Below are positions 9,800 to 19,440 of a stretch of DNA of 64,000 bases, piece by piece. Under the pieces are notes generated by a model. The model was not told the origin of the DNA, searched no databases, and saw nothing but the letters and a program-made list of their open reading frames with translations. Within the stretch, counting starts at the first letter, position 1. Every line of letters begins with the position of its first letter. The DNA is from Thiobacillus sp. GTDB lineage: Bacteria > Pseudomonadota > Gammaproteobacteria > Burkholderiales > Thiobacillaceae. The stretch spans positions 35,307-99,306 of the forward strand of contig JAUXRY010000002.1 in the NCBI GenBank assembly GCA_030679915.1, read 5' to 3'. A program made the translations under genes and the position numbers.

Positions 9800-10123
9800 A
9801 TGGAACCTTTGTTAATCTTGACCAATTTACCCGATGTTGCGAGCGCTGAGAAATTAGCGCAGATCCTCATTGAGTCTCGAGTGGCGGCCTGTGTGAACGT
9901 TTTGGCGCCATGCCACTCCATTTACCGTTGGCAGGGAATGGTAGAAAAAGCGGTCGAGATTCCCTTGCTGATCAAGACCACCACAGTAAACTACGCGCAG
10001 ATTGAAGCATTGGTCTGTATTCATCACCCCCACGCTGTACCGGAATTGATTGCCATACCGATAACACACGGCCTGCCTTCCTACCTTGCCTGGCTGGCCT
10101 CGGAGACTGAAAAACATGAATAG
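9800..10123 (+). CDS. cutA: CutA divalent-cation tolerance protein
   Basis: A 107-residue cytoplasmic CutA1-type trimer-forming protein. Family blocks are visible: LTNLPDVASAEKLAQ, RVAACVNVLAP, SIYRWQGMVE and HHPHAVPELIAIPI. CutA binds divalent metals such as copper in vitro and is often placed before dsbD, as here. Its end overlaps the dsbD start by eight bases, which indicates translational coupling. Confidence 0.95.
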   Translation: MEPLLILTNLPDVASAEKLAQILIESRVAACVNVLAPCHSIYRWQGMVEKAVEIPLLIKTTTVNYAQIEALVCIHHPHAVPELIAIPITHGLPSYLAWLASETEKHE

Positions 10124-12416
10124 ATGGATCCGTTTGCTCAGCGCACTGCCACTACTTTGGGGCGCGCTCGCACATTTTCCAGTAGTCAACGCACAGGAAT
10201 TTATCGACCCTGAACTTGCGTTCAAGTTCTCGGCACGTGCGCTTGATGCCAATACGCTGGAAGCGCGCTGGCAGATTGCCGACGGTTACTACATGTACCG
10301 TGACAAGTTCAAGTTCGAGCTCACCGGCGGCACCCTGGCTAAACCGACCATGCCCGCAGGCAAGATTAAATCAGACGAATATTTCGGCAAGGTTGAGGTC
10401 TATCGCAAGGATGTACGCATCACGTTGCCGATTCAACGTACGCCCGGTACGACATCCGTCACCCTCAAAACCGTGTCACAGGGTTGCGCGGATGCCGGCT
10501 TGTGTTACACCCCGCAAACCGCAAGCATCACGATCAAGCTGCCGGAGCCGATTGCTTCTGCGGTCGCCGCCCCCCCCGCTTCATCACCTGCGTCGCCCGT
10601 TTCTACGGTCTCTGCATTGGATGGGCTGCGCAGCCTGGGGGGCATGGACATGCCCAAACTGCTGCCGCCGGAAGAAGCTTTTCCGCTTGTTGCAGCGATG
10701 CCGAATGCACAGACCGTCAAATTTGATTACACCCTGACCGCCGATACCTATCTGTATCGCGACAAGCTGGGATTCGTTGTCAAATCACCGTCCGACGTCA
10801 AGATAGTCAAGGTTGAAACGCCCGCGGGCGATGTCAAGGAAGACCCTACTTTTGGGCGCACCGAGGTGTACCACAAGAACTTTTCAGCAATCGTGACCTT
10901 GTCGCGGGTGCTGGCCGCCAATGAAAAATTGGTGCTGGATACGACCTGGCAGGGCTGTAACGAAGCCGTCGGTATTTGCTACCCGCCGCTTAAGCGCGAC
11001 TTTTCGCTGACGCCAGGGGTGGGTGCGGCTGAGGCATCTACGACGGGTACGAGTGTTCAGGCAGCTGCGGTTGAATCAACCGACGAATCCGATACATCAA
11101 GAATTGAGCGCGTGCTGAAAGACGGCAGCTTCTGGGGTGTAGTGGCGACCTTCTTCGGCCTGGGCCTGCTGCTGGCGCTGACGCCGTGCGTGTTTCCGAT
11201 GATCCCGATTCTGTCGGGCATCATCGCCGGGCAAGGCAAGGACATCACCAAAACCACCGGCTTCCTGCTTGCGCTCGCCTATGTCCTGGGCATGGCGATT
11301 ACGTATTCACTGGCCGGTGTGGCCGCAGCGCTTTCCGGCACCTTGTTGTCGAATGCACTGCAGAATCCCTGGGCGCTCGGGATAGGCGCGGGCATTTTTG
11401 TGGCCTTGGCTTTTTCGATGTTCGGTTTCTTTGAAATTCAATTGCCGAGCTTTATCCAGAGCAAGTTTTCCGACGCTTCCAACAAGATGAAGGGGGGCAA
11501 TTTTGCCGGCGTGTTCGCCATGGGTGTGCTGTCAGCCGTGATCATGGGTCCCTGCGTTGCCCCCCCGCTGGCGGCTGCCTTGGCCTTCATCGCACAGACA
11601 GGAAACACCACGCTGGGTGGCGTCGCCTTGTTTGTACTGGCATTGGGCATGGGCGTGCCCCTGCTGTTGGTTGGCGTGTCGGCAGGTGCCTTGCTGCCAC
11701 GTGCCGGTGGCTGGATGAACGCGGTCAAGTACTTCTTCGGCGTGATGATGCTGGCTATTGCGATCTACCTGATTTCGCCGATCATCCCGGCCTGGATCAA
11801 CATGCTGCTGTGGGCCATGCTGCTGATAGGCTCGGCGGTTTACCTGCATGCACTCGATCCGCTTCCCCCGCATGGCTCCGGCTGGATGCGTCTATGGAAA
11901 GGACTGGGTGTGGTGTTGCTGATCGGCGGTCTGGCAATCATCATCGGCATGTTGGCGGGTGGTCGTGACTTGTTCCAGCCGCTTGACGTGTTTAAGGGCA
12001 GCGTTTTCAAGGGCGGGTCGGGTGGACAGGCTGTCGCAGCCGAGCAAAAAGGTTTGCCATTCGAAAAGGTCAAGGATGTCGCCGAACTCGATGCACGCCT
12101 GGCTGCGGCCAAAGCCGAGGGTAAACCCGTCATGCTCGATTTTTATGCGGACTGGTGCGTGTCGTGCAAGGAAATGGAGCATTTCACCTTCAGCGACCCC
12201 AAAGTGCAGGCACGTTTACAGGATGTCGTACTGCTGAAAGCTGATGTCACCGCCAACGCTGACGCCGACAAGGCGCTGCTCAAGCGCTTCAATCTGTTCG
12301 GCCCACCCGGGTTGATTTTCTGGAATGCGGCGGGTGTTCAGTCAGGCTACAAGGTCATCGGATTTGAAAAGGCCGAGAAATTTTTGCAAAGCATCGACTC
12401 GGCGTTGAAATCCTGA
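10116..12416 (+). CDS. dsbD: Thiol:disulfide interchange protein DsbD with two N-terminal domains
   Basis: Transfers electrons from cytoplasmic thioredoxin to periplasmic thiol pathways. The 766 residues exceed the E. coli enzyme by about 200. The order is signal peptide (1-27), DsbD-alpha domain with QGCADAGLCYTP, a Pro/Ala/Ser linker, a second alpha domain with QGCNEAVGICYPP, the eight-helix membrane domain with LTPCVFPMIP and MGPCVAPPLA, and the thioredoxin-like gamma domain with DWCVSCKEME. I start at ATG 10116 because it begins the signal peptide and overlaps cutA. The duplicated alpha domain is the unusual point. Confidence 0.95.
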   Translation: MNRWIRLLSALPLLWGALAHFPVVNAQEFIDPELAFKFSARALDANTLEARWQIADGYYMYRDKFKFELTGGTLAKPTMPAGKIKSDEYFGKVEVYRKDVRITLPIQRTPGTTSVTLKTVSQGCADAGLCYTPQTASITIKLPEPIASAVAAPPASSPASPVSTVSALDGLRSLGGMDMPKLLPPEEAFPLVAAMPNAQTVKFDYTLTADTYLYRDKLGFVVKSPSDVKIVKVETPAGDVKEDPTFGRTEVYHKNFSAIVTLSRVLAANEKLVLDTTWQGCNEAVGICYPPLKRDFSLTPGVGAAEASTTGTSVQAAAVESTDESDTSRIERVLKDGSFWGVVATFFGLGLLLALTPCVFPMIPILSGIIAGQGKDITKTTGFLLALAYVLGMAITYSLAGVAAALSGTLLSNALQNPWALGIGAGIFVALAFSMFGFFEIQLPSFIQSKFSDASNKMKGGNFAGVFAMGVLSAVIMGPCVAPPLAAALAFIAQTGNTTLGGVALFVLALGMGVPLLLVGVSAGALLPRAGGWMNAVKYFFGVMMLAIAIYLISPIIPAWINMLLWAMLLIGSAVYLHALDPLPPHGSGWMRLWKGLGVVLLIGGLAIIIGMLAGGRDLFQPLDVFKGSVFKGGSGGQAVAAEQKGLPFEKVKDVAELDARLAAAKAEGKPVMLDFYADWCVSCKEMEHFTFSDPKVQARLQDVVLLKADVTANADADKALLKRFNLFGPPGLIFWNAAGVQSGYKVIGFEKAEKFLQSIDSALKS

Positions 12417-12455
12417 TTCGGATTCTGGTTTTGGGCTAGTACCGCCCAGCGGGTT

Positions 12456-13520
12456 TCATGCCGGGCGAGCCAGTTCGCGACTGGTGAGCTGGAAATCAAA
12501 GTGCTCGGGTTCACGGCCGTCCAGCCGGGTGTCGCCAAATTCCGCATAGGGATACATCAAATAGGGTAGTGGTCCTTGCGCGGGTGGGGTCAGTTCAAAG
12601 TCCCGCGCCGTATTGAGCCCCACCCAGTTCATTTCCCAAAAGCCGAATAAGCGTTTGCGTAGTGCGATGACGCGCGGGTCATTCAACGGCAACTTTTCTT
12701 CCAGCACCACTTTGCGGACGTCGGCGGGGTCCACTGCAACCCAGCCGTGCCGGGGTGAATAATATTCAGCACGGCAGTGGTGGGCTTTCGAGATGTCTCC
12801 CGCTTTTCCCAGGGTTTTGAACAGGGCCGAGTCGGCAACGCGCACGCCATACATTTCACGTGCCGGCAGCCCTGCCGCCCGTGCCAGCCCAACAAACAAC
12901 GAATTGATATCGGCACATTTGCCGCCAAGATCGCCCGTTTCCAACATGAATTTGATATTACCGAGACCACAGCCGCGAACGGTGGGCTTGCGGAAAGTAT
13001 TGTCGACAACCCAGTTGTAAATCGCCTTGGCGCGGGCATCCGGTGCGTCGATGCCCTGCACGATCTTGCTTGCGGTGGTAGCGACGATGCCGTCTATGGG
13101 CATGTTGGCGGTGGGTTCAAGATAGCGCGCAATATCCGGTGTAATCAAGTACGGGCGCCCTGCCGGTGTTCGCTCACGATTCTGTGTGGAGACCACAGCT
13201 GTCACAGCGAGCTTCCGTGACGCGTTGGTGTCGTTCCATCCGGCGGCGAACATGGGGGCCCGATAATCGGTGTCCCAAGTGAGGACCGCTTGTTCGGGTG
13301 CGGTTTTCCAATTGACGGATATCACACGCTGATAATCCACTGCATCCACCGGAAGCGGTAGCCATAACTTCCCCGCGCCTTTTTGTGCGGTCAGGTCGAC
13401 GGTGTAGGTGAGTTCGAAGGTGCGCCAATCATCGGCGGGCAGGCTGGCCGATCGGGCTGGGGTCATGGAAAAAAGCAGAGGTGTTGCCGCTGCCAACCGC
13501 ATAAAGTCACGACGCATCAT
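12456..13520 (-). CDS. Tat-exported transglutaminase-like protein
   Basis: About 354 residues. The N-terminus MMRRDFMRLAAATPLLFS is a twin-arginine signal (RRDFMR). The body carries a transglutaminase-core: GDLGGKCADINSLFVGLARAAG has the nucleophile Cys, KAHHCRAEYYSPRHGWVAVDPADV has the His and Asp. Such proteins usually act as proteases or amidases in the periplasm; the substrate is unknown. I take the ATG at 13520, seven bases after a GGAG, rather than the one at 13532. Convergent with dsbD. Confidence 0.8.
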   Translation of the reverse strand: MMRRDFMRLAAATPLLFSMTPARSASLPADDWRTFELTYTVDLTAQKGAGKLWLPLPVDAVDYQRVISVNWKTAPEQAVLTWDTDYRAPMFAAGWNDTNASRKLAVTAVVSTQNRERTPAGRPYLITPDIARYLEPTANMPIDGIVATTASKIVQGIDAPDARAKAIYNWVVDNTFRKPTVRGCGLGNIKFMLETGDLGGKCADINSLFVGLARAAGLPAREMYGVRVADSALFKTLGKAGDISKAHHCRAEYYSPRHGWVAVDPADVRKVVLEEKLPLNDPRVIALRKRLFGFWEMNWVGLNTARDFELTPPAQGPLPYLMYPYAEFGDTRLDGREPEHFDFQLTSRELARPA

Positions 13521-13663
13521 GGTGGTCTCCAAAACATGTTCCCTGTGGAAACGTGGGTTGTTCAGGTTGCGTAAGAGCCTTGTTGCGCACGGGCCATCAT
13601 TGTAGGTCCACGGGCAATTTTCTGAGTGTAGCAGCCCTGTCTAAGGTTGCTAGCGAACCGAAG

Positions 13664-14728
13664 TCAGCTGCGGCGCAGTGTCGTAATGCTGTCCAGTAAT
13701 GGCGTGACGATGGGCTCAATCTTGCGCCGCATCAGCGATCCGATTGCGGTGGTTTTGATGAAAATCGGCCGCACGGTATCGGCATCTATCGCGGCCAGAG
13801 CGTCGAGGGCCATGCAATCGGGTTCCAATTGAGGAGCGATCGCAAGGATGGTTTCACGCGCTGCGTTGCGTGTGGTTTCGTGGGTCTGGCGTAGTGGCGC
13901 ACACCATTGTGCCAAGGCATCCAGCGTGTGGTTGACGACTTCCTGAATTTCCGGGCGGTCGAGAATGTAGGAAAGGGTCAGGAGAAAGGTTTGTCCTTGT
14001 CCCGATAACGCTTTTTCCAGCATCTCGCTATACGGGTTATCCGCGAGCCTCGGCACGCCGGTGAAATCTGGTCGTGCATTGCGCGGGTTGGGCAGGTTAT
14101 CAGCTTGTAATTCGAGAAATGCGGTGTAATACGAATTGCGGGTTGTGCCGCGTTTCCAGATCGACAGGCGCTCGGCATCAGTCAACACGCCGGAGTAAAG
14201 CATCACGGCGACGGTATCAAGAATACCGACGTCGTCTTCGTGCAGAAAAGCCAGGTGATCGACCAGAAATTCAGCCAAGGTGCGCCCCATACTGCCTTGG
14301 CACACCACGTCGCGCATCAACATCAGCCGCGCGTTCTCGATGGTCGGCATGCACCACCAGGCGTGGCGCGCCATGTCATCGGTGAGTGCGGGCGAGTGCA
14401 CCACGGCCACCACTGCCTCTTCTTCGGCGATCAATAACAATTGCGCCAGATGTTGCGGCGACAGTCCGGACTGCGACTGTCGCGTCCAGCGTGTCAGGTG
14501 CACGGGATAACCCCCGGGGGAACCCAGGACGTGGCCCGAGAGCAATTCGCGCACTTTCTTTAAATAGCGGTCGGAGCGTTCGTTGGGTTTGAGCGGAACA
14601 CTGGCTTCCCCCTGTGGCGTGAGCGCCCATAAAGTCATGCTCGACTCGTCGATGCGGACAGCTTTAAGTTCGGTGTTGAAAAGGACGTTGAGCCGTAGCT
14701 CGTCTTCGGGGGAAAGCTCGTCGTTCAT
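13664..14728 (-). CDS. Conserved cytoplasmic protein, possibly DsrS-like
   Basis: A 354-residue soluble protein without signal peptide, membrane helix or catalytic motif that I recognise. Its length, lack of export signal and texture ([19 protein letters not shown] at the start, [20 protein letters not shown] in the middle) fit the protein called DsrS in sulfur-oxidising bacteria, which affects expression or function of the Dsr machinery; that match is from memory and tentative. It overlaps hemL by four bases and so belongs to the hemL transcription unit. If not DsrS it is a protein of unknown function. Confidence 0.5.
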   Translation of the reverse strand: MNDELSPEDELRLNVLFNTELKAVRIDESSMTLWALTPQGEASVPLKPNERSDRYLKKVRELLSGHVLGSPGGYPVHLTRWTRQSQSGLSPQHLAQLLLIAEEEAVVAVVHSPALTDDMARHAWWCMPTIENARLMLMRDVVCQGSMGRTLAEFLVDHLAFLHEDDVGILDTVAVMLYSGVLTDAERLSIWKRGTTRNSYYTAFLELQADNLPNPRNARPDFTGVPRLADNPYSEMLEKALSGQGQTFLLTLSYILDRPEIQEVVNHTLDALAQWCAPLRQTHETTRNAARETILAIAPQLEPDCMALDALAAIDADTVRPIFIKTTAIGSLMRRKIEPIVTPLLDSITTLRRS

Positions 14729-16002
14729 AGGGCCTTGAAAACTTTGCCGGCGGCAGAAACGGTGGCGTCAATGTCGGCGTCGGTGTGTGCGGCCGAAACG
14801 AAACCGGCCTCGAATGCCGAGGGTGCGAGGGTGATGCCTTGGTCGAGCATGGCGTGGAAGAAACGGTTGAATTGTTCCTTGTCGCATTGCATGACTTCGG
14901 CAAAGCTGGTCGGCGGTTTCGCAGCGAAATACAGACCGAACATGCCGCCGACCGAGTCAGCACAGAACGTGACGCCGGCGTCTTTTGCTGCTGCCGACAA
15001 GCCCGAGACCAGGCGCTGGGTGCTGGCAGAAAGGCGTGTGTAGAACCCTGGCTCGCTGACCGCTTTGAGCGTGGCCAGACCCGCTGCAACTGCCACAGGG
15101 TTGCCCGACAAGGTTCCGGCCTGATACACCGGGCCCAGAGGTGCGAGTTTGTCCATCACCTCGGCACGGCCACCGAAGGCGCCGACCGGCATGCCGCCGC
15201 CGATGACTTTGCCCAGCGTGGTGAGGTCGGGACGGATGTCGAGCAGTTTTTGCGCGCAGCCCAGGTCGACGCGGAAGCCGGTCATCACTTCATCAAAAAT
15301 CAGCAGTGCACCGGAGGCATCGCACACGCGGCGCATGGTAGCCATGAACTCGGCCGTCGGTTTGACCAAGTTCATGTTGCCGGCAAACGGCTCGACGATG
15401 ATGCAGGCGATTTCGGTGCCGAGTTCGGCAAAGGTGCGCTCCAGTCCAGCGATGTCGTTGTAATCCAGAACCAGCGTCTGTGCGGCGGTTTCGGCCGGTA
15501 CGCCCGCCGAGGTCGGGTTGCCGAAAGTGAGTGCACCGGAACCCGCTTTCACCAGCAGGAAGTCGGCGTGTCCGTGGTAGCAACCTTCAAATTTGATGAT
15601 CTTGCTGCGCCCGGTAAACCCACGCGCCAGCCGGATCGCGCTCATGGTGGCTTCGGTACCGGATGACACCAGACGAACCTTCTCGATGCTGGGCACCAGT
15701 TGGGTAATCAATTCAGCAATTTCCAGTTCGGCCGCCGACGGCGCGCCGAACGATAACCCGCGTGCGGCGGCATCCTGTACTGCCTTGACCGTACCGGGAT
15801 GCGCATGGCCGAGAATCGCCGGGCCCCATGACCCCACGTAATCAATGTATTCGCAACCGTCTGCATCCCACACCCGTGAACCTTGCGCATGATCGATAAA
15901 CAATGGTGTTCCACCGACGCTTTTAAATGCCCGCACCGGGGAATTCACGCCGCCGGGGATGACTTTTTGCGATTGCTCAAACAGGGTTTCGTTACGGTTC
16001 AT
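14725..16002 (-). CDS. hemL: Glutamate-1-semialdehyde 2,1-aminomutase
   Basis: PLP enzyme that forms 5-aminolevulinate from glutamate-1-semialdehyde, the first committed tetrapyrrole precursor. The 425 residues are the standard size. Motifs include [15 protein letters not shown] at the N-terminus, [35 protein letters not shown] and the PLP-lysine segment [18 protein letters not shown]. It lies between thiE upstream and the DsrS-like gene downstream on the same strand, and feeds hemC and hemD present elsewhere in the window. Confidence 0.97.
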   Translation of the reverse strand: MNRNETLFEQSQKVIPGGVNSPVRAFKSVGGTPLFIDHAQGSRVWDADGCEYIDYVGSWGPAILGHAHPGTVKAVQDAAARGLSFGAPSAAELEIAELITQLVPSIEKVRLVSSGTEATMSAIRLARGFTGRSKIIKFEGCYHGHADFLLVKAGSGALTFGNPTSAGVPAETAAQTLVLDYNDIAGLERTFAELGTEIACIIVEPFAGNMNLVKPTAEFMATMRRVCDASGALLIFDEVMTGFRVDLGCAQKLLDIRPDLTTLGKVIGGGMPVGAFGGRAEVMDKLAPLGPVYQAGTLSGNPVAVAAGLATLKAVSEPGFYTRLSASTQRLVSGLSAAAKDAGVTFCADSVGGMFGLYFAAKPPTSFAEVMQCDKEQFNRFFHAMLDQGITLAPSAFEAGFVSAAHTDADIDATVSAAGKVFKAL

Positions 16003-16012
16003 GATTCAGATC

Positions 16013-16648
16013 TCATTCTTCGGGTTCGGCTTCAAACAATTGATTCAACGCATGCGCAGCCGAACGGATATCAGGCGTATTGAAGAGGGCCGACAACACG
16101 GCGAGGCTGTCCGCGCCGGCATCCAGCAGGTGCGGTGCATTGGCAAGCGTGATTCCGCCTATGGCGATAATCGGTATGTGGATAAGAGGAGTGGCCTGGC
16201 TTAACAAGGCCACGTCTGCCCGCTCGGCCGCAGGCTTGGTGGGGGATGCAAAAAAGCTGCCGAACGCGACGTAGTCCGCGCCAGCAGATTGTGCTGCCTG
16301 CGCGAGTTCCAGGCTTTGGTAACATGACGCACCGATCAGTTTGTCTTTGCCCAGGATGATACGGGCTTCACGCAGCGTGCCGTCATCACGCCCCAGATGG
16401 ACGCCGTCGGCGTCACATAAATCGGCCAATCGCAGATCGTCGTTGATGATCAGTGGCACACCAAACTGGTGGCACAGCGCGATGAGTTCACTGGCTTGCG
16501 CGTGGCGGCGGGCTACATCGGCTGATTTGTCGCGGTACTGGACGGCCGCCACGCCGCCTGCCAATGCGGCTTCGACCTGCATCAGCAACTGCTCGGTATC
16601 GGCCGTCTCGAGGGTGATGGCGTAAATGCCGCCGGGAAACTTAAGCAT
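16013..16648 (-). CDS. thiE: Thiamine-phosphate synthase
   Basis: Couples HMP pyrophosphate with the thiazole phosphate to form thiamine monophosphate. About 211 residues from the ATG at 16648. Motifs: AVQYRDKSAD near residue 40, PLIINDDLRLADLCDADGVHLGRDD, GASCYQSLELA and AFGSFFASPTKP. A TTG at 16663 adds five residues and sits 10 bases behind a GGAGGG, next to the thiD stop; it is a possible coupled start, while homology favours the ATG. Operon with thiD. Confidence 0.93.
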   Translation of the reverse strand: MLKFPGGIYAITLETADTEQLLMQVEAALAGGVAAVQYRDKSADVARRHAQASELIALCHQFGVPLIINDDLRLADLCDADGVHLGRDDGTLREARIILGKDKLIGASCYQSLELAQAAQSAGADYVAFGSFFASPTKPAAERADVALLSQATPLIHIPIIAIGGITLANAPHLLDAGADSLAVLSALFNTPDIRSAAHALNQLFEAEPEE

Positions 16649-16663
16649 GGTAGATGCAGGCAA

Positions 16664-17506
16664 TCAAGCATTGCCCTCCGCCAGGCTGTCCTGGGCCCAG
16701 AAAAATCGATCTGGAATATATTGCCCCATCCCGGGGCGGAAGGCCGCTTTCAGCGATTCGTAAGTGAAGTTCTGCGCTTCGCGTACCGCAGTAGGAACGT
16801 CATGCCCATACGCCAGATTGGCAGCGATGGCCGAGGCCAGAGTGCAGCCCGAGCCGTGATAGCTTCCCAACAGTCGATCCCAGGCATCGGTTTGTACGTG
16901 GCCGTTGGCGTCGTACAGACTATTCAATACGCGCGGCGTGGTTTCGTGCGTTCCTGTAATGAGTACGTACTCACACCCCAGGTCGGTCAGGTGTTTGGCA
17001 CACGCCTCAAGCGCCATGTCTTCCTCGTCAGACTCGAACAAGGCCAACCGGCGTGCTTCGTGGCTGTTGGGCGTGAGCACGCTGGTTTGCGGGATCAGCA
17101 GGTCGCGCATCGCCGAAATCATGTCTTCGGTGGCCAGTTCATCGCCGCGGCCGGACGACAGGATCGGGTCGAGCACCACGGGAATATCGGGATAGTCGGC
17201 GAGAATCTCGGCGATGATCGCGATCGACTCAGGGCTGCCCAGCATGCCCAGTTTGAAAGCGGCAACCGGCACGTCTTCCAGAAGCATGCGCGCCTGATCC
17301 ATCACCCACTCGGAATCGATCACCAGGATTTCATCCACTCCGGCGGTATCTTGCACCGTCAAAGCCGTGATGACCGACAACGGGTGACAACCCAGGCTGG
17401 CCAGTGTCAGCAGGTCAGCCTGGATGCCCGCGCCGCCAGTTGGATCGGACGCGGCAAAACTGAGTACCAGCGGTGGCGTGGGTTTGGGCGAGAAAATTGG
17501 CGGCAT
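16664..17506 (-). CDS. thiD: Hydroxymethylpyrimidine/phosphomethylpyrimidine kinase
   Basis: Phosphorylates HMP twice for thiamine synthesis. The 280-residue ribokinase-fold protein shows SFAASDPTGGAGIQADL at the N-terminus, VLDPILSSGRGDEL, LTPNSHEARRL and the anion hole and catalytic region GSYHGSGCTLASAIAANLA. First gene of thiD-thiE on the minus strand, divergent from rubredoxin with a 54-base gap. No TPP riboswitch consensus (CUGAGA core) is visible in that gap. Confidence 0.95.
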   Translation of the reverse strand: MPPIFSPKPTPPLVLSFAASDPTGGAGIQADLLTLASLGCHPLSVITALTVQDTAGVDEILVIDSEWVMDQARMLLEDVPVAAFKLGMLGSPESIAIIAEILADYPDIPVVLDPILSSGRGDELATEDMISAMRDLLIPQTSVLTPNSHEARRLALFESDEEDMALEACAKHLTDLGCEYVLITGTHETTPRVLNSLYDANGHVQTDAWDRLLGSYHGSGCTLASAIAANLAYGHDVPTAVREAQNFTYESLKAAFRPGMGQYIPDRFFWAQDSLAEGNA

Positions 17507-17560
17507 GATGTCACTGCTTTAAAATCAAGTTCCGATTTTAGCTTGAATTACCCTTGTCCT

Positions 17561-17743
17561 ATGCCTGAAACCCCTGAATACAAGAGCTGGATGTGCCTGA
17601 TCTGCGGCTGGATTTACCATGAGGAGACGGGTGCGCCTGATGATGGCATTGCGCCCGGCACGCGCTGGGAAGATGTGCCGATCAACTGGACCTGCCCGGA
17701 TTGCGGAGCACGTAAAGATGATTTTGAGATGGTTGCCTTTTGA
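17561..17743 (+). CDS. rubA: Rubredoxin
   Basis: A 60-residue one-iron electron carrier. The four cysteine ligands are Cys12 and Cys15 (MCLICGWIY) and Cys45 and Cys48 (WTCPDCGARK), with the conserved DDGIAPGTRWEDVP between them. A larger frame open from 16721 is antisense to thiD and thiE; the ATG at 17561 matches family length exactly. In many betaproteobacteria rubredoxin sits next to thiD/thiE and hemL as here; its redox partner is not identifiable. Confidence 0.95.
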   Translation: MPETPEYKSWMCLICGWIYHEETGAPDDGIAPGTRWEDVPINWTCPDCGARKDDFEMVAF

Positions 17744-17891
17744 AAATGATCTGATTTCGGTTCCAGCCCAAGCAATAACTGAGGTCTTTCTGCACCAGCG
17801 AGAGCCTATAAAGCCCGCTTTTTGAAAACGGAAATTCTAGTACATTAGTTTATGAGCCAATGGTAGAATCCGCCCGAGGGTTTTATATGGT

Positions 17892-17909
17892 ATATCGATA
17901 GATCGATAT
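17892..17909. promoter_or_regulatory. Perfect 18-bp palindromic site
   Basis: ATATCGAT, two bases, ATCGATAT: both arms are perfect. It lies in the AT-rich 192-base gap after rubredoxin, 27 bases before the next start codon, where a regulator of that gene would bind. Confidence 0.5.
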
Positions 17910-17935
17910 TTTAATAATCAATCGGAGAGACCAAA

Positions 17936-18838
17936 ATGATTCAGCGGTGGATTTCAGCTTGTGTTTTACTTGTTTTTTCATCAGCTTCTTGGGCAATTTC
18001 CCCTTACATTCAAGGTGATGCGCTAGCTGGGGGCAGTGTTCAGGCTGTGGCGTCAGCAGTCGAGGCCAAACTCAAAGACAACGGCTTTAAAGTGGTCGGC
18101 AAATATTTCCCCAAAAATCTGGCAGGCTCCGGGGTGGTTGTGGCCACGGATGACGCCATGTTGAAGGAAGTGGGCGCCGTGGGTGGCAACGCAGTGTTAG
18201 GCGCAGCCATTCGGGTGGGAGTTAAAGCCGATGGCAGTGTGTCTTACACCAACCCTGACTACTGGTATCGTGCCTATTTCCGCAAATCCTTTGACAAGAA
18301 GGAAGGCGCGGTCAAGGCGCTTCAGGCACGTTTGCAGGAAGCTCTCGGCGCGGGTAAAGGGATGGGCGGTGATGAGCCTGAAGCAAGCTTGGCCAATTAC
18401 CGTTACATGATCGGTATGGAGCGTCTGGATTCACATAAAAACAAACTGGTTGAATACAACAGTTTTGCTGAAGCATTGAAGACTGTTCGTGAAAATCTGG
18501 CCAAAGGTGTGGGTAAAACGTCCAAGATCTATGAAATCGTGCTGCCAGACCGTAAATTGGCGGTATTCGGTGTAGCCATGAATGATGGCGACAATAGCGA
18601 TGGCGAATGGATCAAGCGCATCGATATGCAGAACTATGTTGCAGGTTTGCCCTACGAGATATACATCAATGACAAGCAGGTGGAAGCACCGCATGCCCGA
18701 TTCCGGATTGCGTTGGCGTTTCCTGATGTGGGCATGGGGCAGTTCATGCGTATTTCTTCCTTGCCGATAACCGTTCTGGAAACCATGAATGGTTTGGCGG
18801 GCGTTGACAAGAAATCGGAGGGAGAGGGCTGGCAGTAA
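17936..18838 (+). CDS. Secreted protein of unknown function
   Basis: A 300-residue protein with a signal peptide (residues 1-20, cut after SWA). The mature part starts ISPYIQGDALAGGSVQAVASAVEAKLKDNGFKVVGKY, which looks like a small alpha/beta domain, and includes the Tyr-rich NPDYWYRAYFRKSF. No cysteines in the mature part and no catalytic motif that I know. A GGAGAG ribosome site lies 11 bases upstream. It is monocistronic, with a palindromic site before it and a strong terminator behind. Slightly lower GC upstream than its surroundings. Confidence 0.7.
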   Translation: MIQRWISACVLLVFSSASWAISPYIQGDALAGGSVQAVASAVEAKLKDNGFKVVGKYFPKNLAGSGVVVATDDAMLKEVGAVGGNAVLGAAIRVGVKADGSVSYTNPDYWYRAYFRKSFDKKEGAVKALQARLQEALGAGKGMGGDEPEASLANYRYMIGMERLDSHKNKLVEYNSFAEALKTVRENLAKGVGKTSKIYEIVLPDRKLAVFGVAMNDGDNSDGEWIKRIDMQNYVAGLPYEIYINDKQVEAPHARFRIALAFPDVGMGQFMRISSLPITVLETMNGLAGVDKKSEGEGWQ

Positions 18839-18868
18839 TAACCAGAAACTCTGTGCAGATCCGGGTCA

Positions 18869-18896
18869 AAAGGGCGCCATTTAATGGCGCCCTTTT
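18869..18896 (+). terminator. Rho-independent terminator
   Basis: AAAGGGCGCCATT and the complementary AATGGCGCCCTTTT form a long stem with a T-rich end. It separates the secreted-protein gene from the Pil-Chp operon. Confidence 0.85.
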
Positions 18897-19023
18897 ATTT
18901 CGCCCGCAAAAAGTGTGCTTGCTCTGAGAAGGCAACATTAAAGAAGCCGCATTCCTTGCCGTAATGTAATCCACACAGGGGGTGGCCATTGCCGCCTGCC
19001 CAATGATCCTCGTGGAGAAGCGT

Positions 19024-19437
19024 GTGGATAACGAAGTACTGAAGGGCGTCAAGGTGATGGTCATCGATGACAGCAACACTATTCGCCGTAGCGCAGAGAT
19101 TTTTCTGAACCAGGCCGGCTGTGAAGTCATTCTGGCGCAGGATGGTTTCGATGCGCTGTCAAAAATTACTGACCATGACCCGGATGTGGTTTTTGTCGAC
19201 ATCATGATGCCGCGGCTCGATGGTTACCAGACCTGCTCGTTGATCAAGCGCAACGCCAAATACCGGACTACGCCCGTAATCATGCTGTCGTCCAAAGATG
19301 GCCTGTTTGATCGCGCACGCGGCCGCATGGTGGGATCGGACGAGTATTTGACCAAGCCTTTTACCAAAGACACGCTACTGACGGCGGTGCGAGAGCACGC
19401 CTGTTCAGCGGCATTACCCGTTTCTCAAGGAGTATAA
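19024..19437 (+). CDS. pilG: Twitching-motility response regulator PilG
   Basis: Single-domain CheY-like receiver, about 137 residues. The conserved PilG texture is plain: VMVIDDSNTIRRSAE, VFVDIMMPRLDGYQTC with the phosphorylated Asp, IMLSSKDGLFDRARGRMVGSDEYLTKPF. The frame opens further upstream (GTG 18982, ATG 19003). I choose the GTG at 19024 since a GGAG lies six bases before it and it leaves the short N-terminus normal for PilG. It opens the operon pilG-pilH-pilI-pilJ-chpA and promotes pilus extension in known systems. Confidence 0.92.
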   Translation: MDNEVLKGVKVMVIDDSNTIRRSAEIFLNQAGCEVILAQDGFDALSKITDHDPDVVFVDIMMPRLDGYQTCSLIKRNAKYRTTPVIMLSSKDGLFDRARGRMVGSDEYLTKPFTKDTLLTAVREHACSAALPVSQGV

Positions 19438-19440
19438 ATT

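Noticed and set aside
14785..15666. Long plus-strand open frame opposite hemL
   Set aside because: It mirrors the hemL coding frame, has no family features and no ribosome site; hemL is certain.
17507..17560. TPP riboswitch for thiD-thiE
   Set aside because: The gap is only 54 bases and lacks the CUGAGA core.
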